Source: Chloroflexi bacterium HGW-Chloroflexi-6 | GTDB taxonomy: Bacteria > Chloroflexota > Anaerolineae > Anaerolineales > Villigracilaceae | Direction: 5' to 3' | Assembly: GCA_002840685.1 (NCBI GenBank) | Contig: PHBU01000011.1 | Coordinates: 345,135 to 409,134 of the forward strand | Length of the DNA: 64,000 nt | Shown: positions 61,101-64,000 of the stretch, one piece after another | Layout: each line of letters opens with the position of its first letter | How positions within the stretch are numbered: position 1 is the stretch's first letter | Made by a program: the position numbers and the translations under genes | Notes under the pieces: generated by a model | The model's input: only the letters and a program-made list of their open reading frames with translations | What the model was told of the DNA's origin: nothing | Database searches by the model: none

Positions 61101-61314
61101 GGCCATGCATGGTTCCAGCTATCTTCCACCTGCGGTGGGAGCTGATAGCGGCTTCGCCGATGTTCCGAGCAGCTACTGGGCCGCCGCCTGGATCAAGCAA
61201 CTGGCAGCCGAAGGCATCACCGGTGGCTGTGGGACAGGCAATTACTGCCCCGACCGGCCCGTCACCCGCGCCCAAATGGCCGTCTTCCTGGTAAAGGCTT
61301 TCAATTTGCCATAA
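58141..61314 (+). CDS. Surface beta-helix protein (choice-of-anchor Q/polymorphic repeat) with SLH anchor
   Basis: The 1057-residue protein has a signal peptide (~1-33). Two successive modules follow. Each begins with SWANACTLQ/H, VWVxAGTxKPTT and VxxYGGFTGxET, continues with many right-handed beta-helix coils of ~24-26 residues (GGGMYN...LTNVTFSGNSA), and ends DQRGV.R...CDIGAYE, the choice-of-anchor Q motif. The modules cover about residues 37-395 and 398-873. Three cysteine-bearing SLH repeats (~874-1057) anchor it. Such beta helices often bind or cleave polysaccharides, but I see no catalytic site. GGGAGGG precedes the ATG at 58141, which begins the signal peptide. It is paralogous to the next gene. 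Confidence 0.87.
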   Translation: MSTKNCSFVFHLFTVFIVFALLFGTTGVTPVHAGGGPFHVKLAATGTGDCLSWANACTLQTALAQAGVGNPVWVMAGTYKPTTGTNRSATFQLRSGVSLYGGFTGTETARDQRDPLAHVTILNGNIGASGNSDNSYHVVTGATGATLDGFTITAGNANGASPDNRGGGMYNPDDSSPTLANIIFLENSASYGGGLYNYSANPMLTNITFIRNAATTYGGGVYNYDSSPTLTNVTFSGNTAADSGGGMFNRENSNPALTNVTFNGNTTTGDGGGMANLSTSSPIIRNTIFWGNTAPIGAQISNANGSLPSVSDSIVQGGYADGVNIIISDPRLGTLDNYGGFTLTIPLLPGSSAIDALANGTNGCGTTITTDQRGVTRSQRSKCDIGAYEYDYTGTYYVKPAASSGGNCQSWANACTLHNALFTSISGDEVWVAAGTHKPTTTIARGFTFQLVTGVAVYGGFTGVETLRSERNPTTNITILSGNINPMSAGSYHVVTGAGGATLDGFTITGGNANGASPHNKGGGLYNYESNLTLKNLIFSDNAAIYGGGMYSNDSDPTLMNVTFSGNSAEEGGGMYNKWGSPKLTDVTFNDNSATVYGGGMYNTESDPILTDVSFINNSATAAGGGIHNDASSPTLTYVSFGGNSAGGGGGMFNGNNSSPTLENVIFISNSATTGGGMNNRASSPALTKVNFSENSATNYGGGIYNSFGSSPSLTNVTFNHNSAAGGGGLYNDSSTPTLTNVTLSSNSAGGGGGVYNYQSNVQIRNTVFWGNTATAVSPQLHNNASTPVINDSVIQNGCPVGSTCSNIISADPLLGVYANHGGYTDTIPLLEGSSAIDKGNDATCADTDQRGVARPQGTQCDIGAYEFIPATFADVTTTYWAWDYIERLYDAGITGGCSTNPALIYCPEKPVTRAQMAIFIERGMNGSAFTPPPASGTVFGDVAASYWAAAWVEQLAADSITGGCGNGNYCPDNPVTRAQMAVFLLKAMHGSSYLPPAVGADSGFADVPSSYWAAAWIKQLAAEGITGGCGTGNYCPDRPVTRAQMAVFLVKAFNLP

Positions 61315-61392
61315 ATTTTAAATAAACATCAATGGATGGATCTGGTTTCAAGAACAACGCGCATTCAAAACGAAGAGAAAGGAAACAAACCA

Positions 61393-64000
61393 ATGAAAAA
61401 CAAGTTTTTCACCCTGCTCGTTTTGCTCGCCATCCTGCTGGCGCTTTTGCCAAACCAAGCTGCCCTGGCCGCAGGTAACATCCTATATGTGGATATTGAC
61501 TCAACCTGTATTGCTTTCTGCGGCGGTTCGTGGGCAACGGCCTATCCAAACCTGCAGACTGCACTATCTGCGGCCACGAGCGGCAAACAAATCTGGGTGG
61601 CTGAAGGCATCTACCTCCCCGGCGTGGATCGAACATCGACCTTCACTCTCAAGAACAATGTTGCGATTTACGGCGGCTTCAACGGTACGGAGAGCAGATT
61701 GGACCAGCGAGATAGTATCGCAAACCCTACCATTCTGAGCGGCGATATCGATCAGAACGATACTAATGCCGATAAGAATTTCATTGCTGAAACCTCGGCA
61801 GACATTCAAGGCAGTAATGCATATCATGTGGTCACTGGGGGAGGAACAAACAACACCGCCGTGCTGGACGGCTTCATCCTGACGGCCGGGCAGGCAAACA
61901 GCACAACCCCAAATGATGGTGGTGGCGGGATAGTTAACCCTGGCGGCAACCCCATCCTGAGATATGTTACTTTTAGTGGTAATAGCGCTACCGTAAACGG
62001 CGGCGGAATGTACAACTCTGGCAGCAGCAATCCAACATTGACGAACGTCACCTTTAGTGGCAACACTGCCTCCTACGGCGGGGGGATGAGAAACGATGGA
62101 AGCAGCCCAAGCCTGAATAGCGTTACATTTACGAACAACATAGCCAGCGGTAACGGCGGCGGGATGTTCAACTACGGCAGCAGCCCCATGTTGACGAACG
62201 TCACCTTCAGCGCCAACTCATCCATCTACGGCGGCGGAATGCATAACTACGAAGCTAGCAGTCCGGTATTGACGAACGTCACTTTTAGTGGCAACACTGC
62301 GTCCTTCGGCGCAGGAATGCAAAACAGCGGAAGCAACCCAACCTTGACGAATGTCACCTTCAGCAACAATATCTGCGAGGATCTTGGCGGCGGGATGCGC
62401 AATGATTCCAGCAGCCCAACCTTGACGGACGTCACCTTTAATGGCAACTCGGCGAGTAGCGGTGGCGGGATGTTCAACTCCGACAGCAATCCAGTGCTGA
62501 CGAACGTCACCCTCAGCGCCAACTCAGCCAGCTTCGGCGGCGGGATGCACAACATTAACAGCAATCCGGCATTAACAAATGTCACCTTCAGCAGCAACTC
62601 AGCAACCCACGAAGGCGGCGGTATGCGCAACTCATCCGGCAGTCCAACGTTAACGAACGTCACTTTCAGCGGCAACTCGGCGGCAGTCGATGGCGGCGGA
62701 ATCTACAACGAAAACAACAGCAGCCCGACGCTGATGAACGTCACCTTCAGCGCCAACGAAGCGATAAGCCACGGCGGCGGGATGGCAAACTCAACCAGTA
62801 GCAATCCAACTTTGACAAACGTAACCTTCAGCGGTGCCAATGATGCGCTCTACGGTGGAGGAATATCCAACAACGCCAGCAGCCCAGTATTGACGAACGT
62901 GACCTTCAGCGCCAACTCAGCCAGCTTCGGCGGTGGGATGTCCAACACATCCAGTAGCAATCCGACTTTGACGAATGTCACCTTCAGCAGCAATACAACA
63001 ACCAGCCACGGTGGCGGGATGTGGAACTATGCCAGCAGCAACCCGCAGATCCGCAACACGGTTTTCTGGGGCAACACTGCCGATAACGCTGGCGCGCAGA
63101 TCTTCAATTTGGATTCAGGTAGTGGCTCCCCTACCTTGAGTGACAGTATCGTACAGAATGGCTGCCCAACGGGGACCACTTGCACAAACATCACCACCAC
63201 TGATCCCCTACTCGGTACGCTTGGCAACTACGGCGGCTTCACACAAACCATCCCGATTCTGGCAGGCTCATCAGCCATCGATAAGGGCAACAACGCTACC
63301 TGCGCCGACACAGACCAGCGCGGCATCGCCCGCCCACAAGGCGAAAGCTGTGACATTGGCTCATTCGAAGTAGAATTGGCAACCGTCTTGTCCATCACCC
63401 GCGCTGGCACGAGTTCCACGAGCGCCGCCAGCGTGGATTTCAACATCAGCTTCTCTGAACCGGTCGATAACGTGCACGAGAATGACTTCCACGTAACCGT
63501 CACTGGAACAATCAGCGGCGCGGTTGTTACGGGAATTACTGGGGACAACACGAATGGCACGGTCACAGTTTCCACGGGAACGGGCACAGGCACGATCCGT
63601 TTGGATATCCTTCCCGGTGTGGGTATCGTGGATATGGACGGCTACCCGCTCGGAGGTCTGCCATATACAAGCGGTGAAGTTTACTCAGTCCGCGCCCAGA
63701 CCTTTGCCGATGTACCCGTCAGTTACTGGGCCTGGAATTATGTCGAGCGTCTGTACGATGCAGGCATCACCGGCGGCTGCTCCACCAATCCAACCTTGAT
63801 CTACTGTCCTGAAAACTCGGTCACTCGCGCCCAGATGGCCATTTTTATCGAGCGCGGCATGAATGGCTCGGCCTTCGCCCCGCCCCCCGCCAGCGGAACC
63901 GTCTTCGGCGATGTTGCGGCATCCTATTGGGCAGCCGCCTGGGTCGAACAACTGGCATCTGACAACATTACAGGCGGCTGCGGCAACGGCAATTACTGCC
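61393..64000 (+). CDS. Second beta-helix SLH surface protein, 3'-truncated by window edge
   Basis: Translation from the ATG at 61393 stays open to base 64000, giving at least 869 residues. AAAGGAA lies at 61378-61384, and residues ~1-25 form a signal peptide (KNKFFTLLVLLAILLALLP). The N-terminal cap (ATAYPNLQTALSAA, IWVAEGIYLPG, VAIYGGFNGTE) matches the preceding gene. About 15 beta-helix coils (~180-560) follow, then DQRGIARPQGESCDIGSFE. An Ig-like domain at ~664-765 is similar to one in the amylopullulanase (AGTSSTSAASVDF vs AGTSPTNAASVDF). The first SLH repeat and part of the second (to GCGNGNYC) are present; a third is expected outside the window. Confidence 0.9.
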   Translation, partial: MKNKFFTLLVLLAILLALLPNQAALAAGNILYVDIDSTCIAFCGGSWATAYPNLQTALSAATSGKQIWVAEGIYLPGVDRTSTFTLKNNVAIYGGFNGTESRLDQRDSIANPTILSGDIDQNDTNADKNFIAETSADIQGSNAYHVVTGGGTNNTAVLDGFILTAGQANSTTPNDGGGGIVNPGGNPILRYVTFSGNSATVNGGGMYNSGSSNPTLTNVTFSGNTASYGGGMRNDGSSPSLNSVTFTNNIASGNGGGMFNYGSSPMLTNVTFSANSSIYGGGMHNYEASSPVLTNVTFSGNTASFGAGMQNSGSNPTLTNVTFSNNICEDLGGGMRNDSSSPTLTDVTFNGNSASSGGGMFNSDSNPVLTNVTLSANSASFGGGMHNINSNPALTNVTFSSNSATHEGGGMRNSSGSPTLTNVTFSGNSAAVDGGGIYNENNSSPTLMNVTFSANEAISHGGGMANSTSSNPTLTNVTFSGANDALYGGGISNNASSPVLTNVTFSANSASFGGGMSNTSSSNPTLTNVTFSSNTTTSHGGGMWNYASSNPQIRNTVFWGNTADNAGAQIFNLDSGSGSPTLSDSIVQNGCPTGTTCTNITTTDPLLGTLGNYGGFTQTIPILAGSSAIDKGNNATCADTDQRGIARPQGESCDIGSFEVELATVLSITRAGTSSTSAASVDFNISFSEPVDNVHENDFHVTVTGTISGAVVTGITGDNTNGTVTVSTGTGTGTIRLDILPGVGIVDMDGYPLGGLPYTSGEVYSVRAQTFADVPVSYWAWNYVERLYDAGITGGCSTNPTLIYCPENSVTRAQMAIFIERGMNGSAFAPPPASGTVFGDVAASYWAAAWVEQLASDNITGGCGNGNYC
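61960..63030 (+). repeat. Tandem ~75-bp beta-helix coil repeats
   Basis: Units of roughly 72-78 bp recur with the common core acGAACGTCACCTTCAGC and GGCGGCGGGATG, each encoding one helix coil (LTNVTFSxNSA...GGGM). Units are similar but not identical, so this is a protein repeat and not a CRISPR array. Related units occur at 58640-60410. Confidence 0.85.

Noticed and set aside
58640..63030. Regular repeats that resemble a CRISPR array by spacing
   Set aside because: Units are ~75 bp, imperfect, and continuously in frame as beta-helix coils of two surface proteins.
1..64000. tRNA, rRNA, insertion sequence, prophage or integration-site signals
   Set aside because: I looked for cloverleaf-like segments, transposase or integrase motifs and terminal repeats and found none I could support; small RNAs cannot be excluded without a covariance-model search.

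Overview
The window looks like a chromosomal contig from a Chloroflexota bacterium, most likely class Anaerolineae. This is judged from the sequence only. The clues are seven S-layer-homology (SLH) proteins whose SLH repeats carry a cysteine pair (GCGxGNYCP), a 71-residue protein with an HLFVVRIW motif of a type I associate with Chloroflexota, a korDABC operon for anaerobic 2-oxoacid oxidation, and many extracellular carbohydrate-active proteins. I found no rRNA, tRNA, CRISPR array, integrase or insertion sequence.

Layout. (1) 1-660: end of a Cache-HAMP membrane sensor without a visible output domain. (2) 724-3387 (minus): a split PEP-synthase/rifampicin-phosphotransferase-like enzyme in two genes, with the phosphohistidine module gene before the ATP-grasp gene. 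(3) 3556-6412 (minus): korD-korA-korB-korC, behind a promoter whose -10 box is overlapped by a perfect 18-bp palindrome. (4) 6630-15918: a sugar sensing and uptake locus. It holds a soluble histidine kinase whose input domain is a degenerate ABC-transporter ATPase, a REC-LuxR-REC response regulator, a periplasmic sugar-binding lipoprotein made of two tandem ChvE-like domains, the GguA-like ATPase, the GguB-like permease and a LacI-type regulator. (5) 16030-20497 (minus): three SLH surface proteins, one with a GH26-like domain lacking the expected nucleophile. (6) 20779-36227 (plus): a polysaccharide operon with glycosyltransferases, a CsaB-like pyruvyltransferase, a methyltransferase, an ABC-2 exporter pair and the complete dTDP-L-rhamnose set rfbCBAD. 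(7) 36551-45711: a 1519-residue sulfotransferase/coiled-coil/triple-glycosyltransferase fusion, two polytopic GT39-like membrane proteins and another GT2 enzyme. (8) 46100-57697: an SLH adhesin-like protein, a large SLH-anchored amylopullulanase and a BTAD/AAA/TPR regulator. (9) 57786-64000: the small conserved protein and two tandem beta-helix SLH proteins; the second runs off the window.

How the parts may fit. The SLH amylopullulanase and related surface proteins would degrade or bind alpha-glucans outside the cell. The duplicated binding protein and GguAB would import the sugars, and the kinase/regulator pair would adjust expression. The kinase has no membrane segment. My main hypothesis is that its pseudo-ATPase docks on the sugar permease and reads transport state. 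The polysaccharide operon may make the pyruvylated, rhamnose-containing wall polymer that SLH domains bind; SLH proteins lie on both sides of it. The uptake and sensing locus at 6630-14505 is the strongest candidate for a little-described system.
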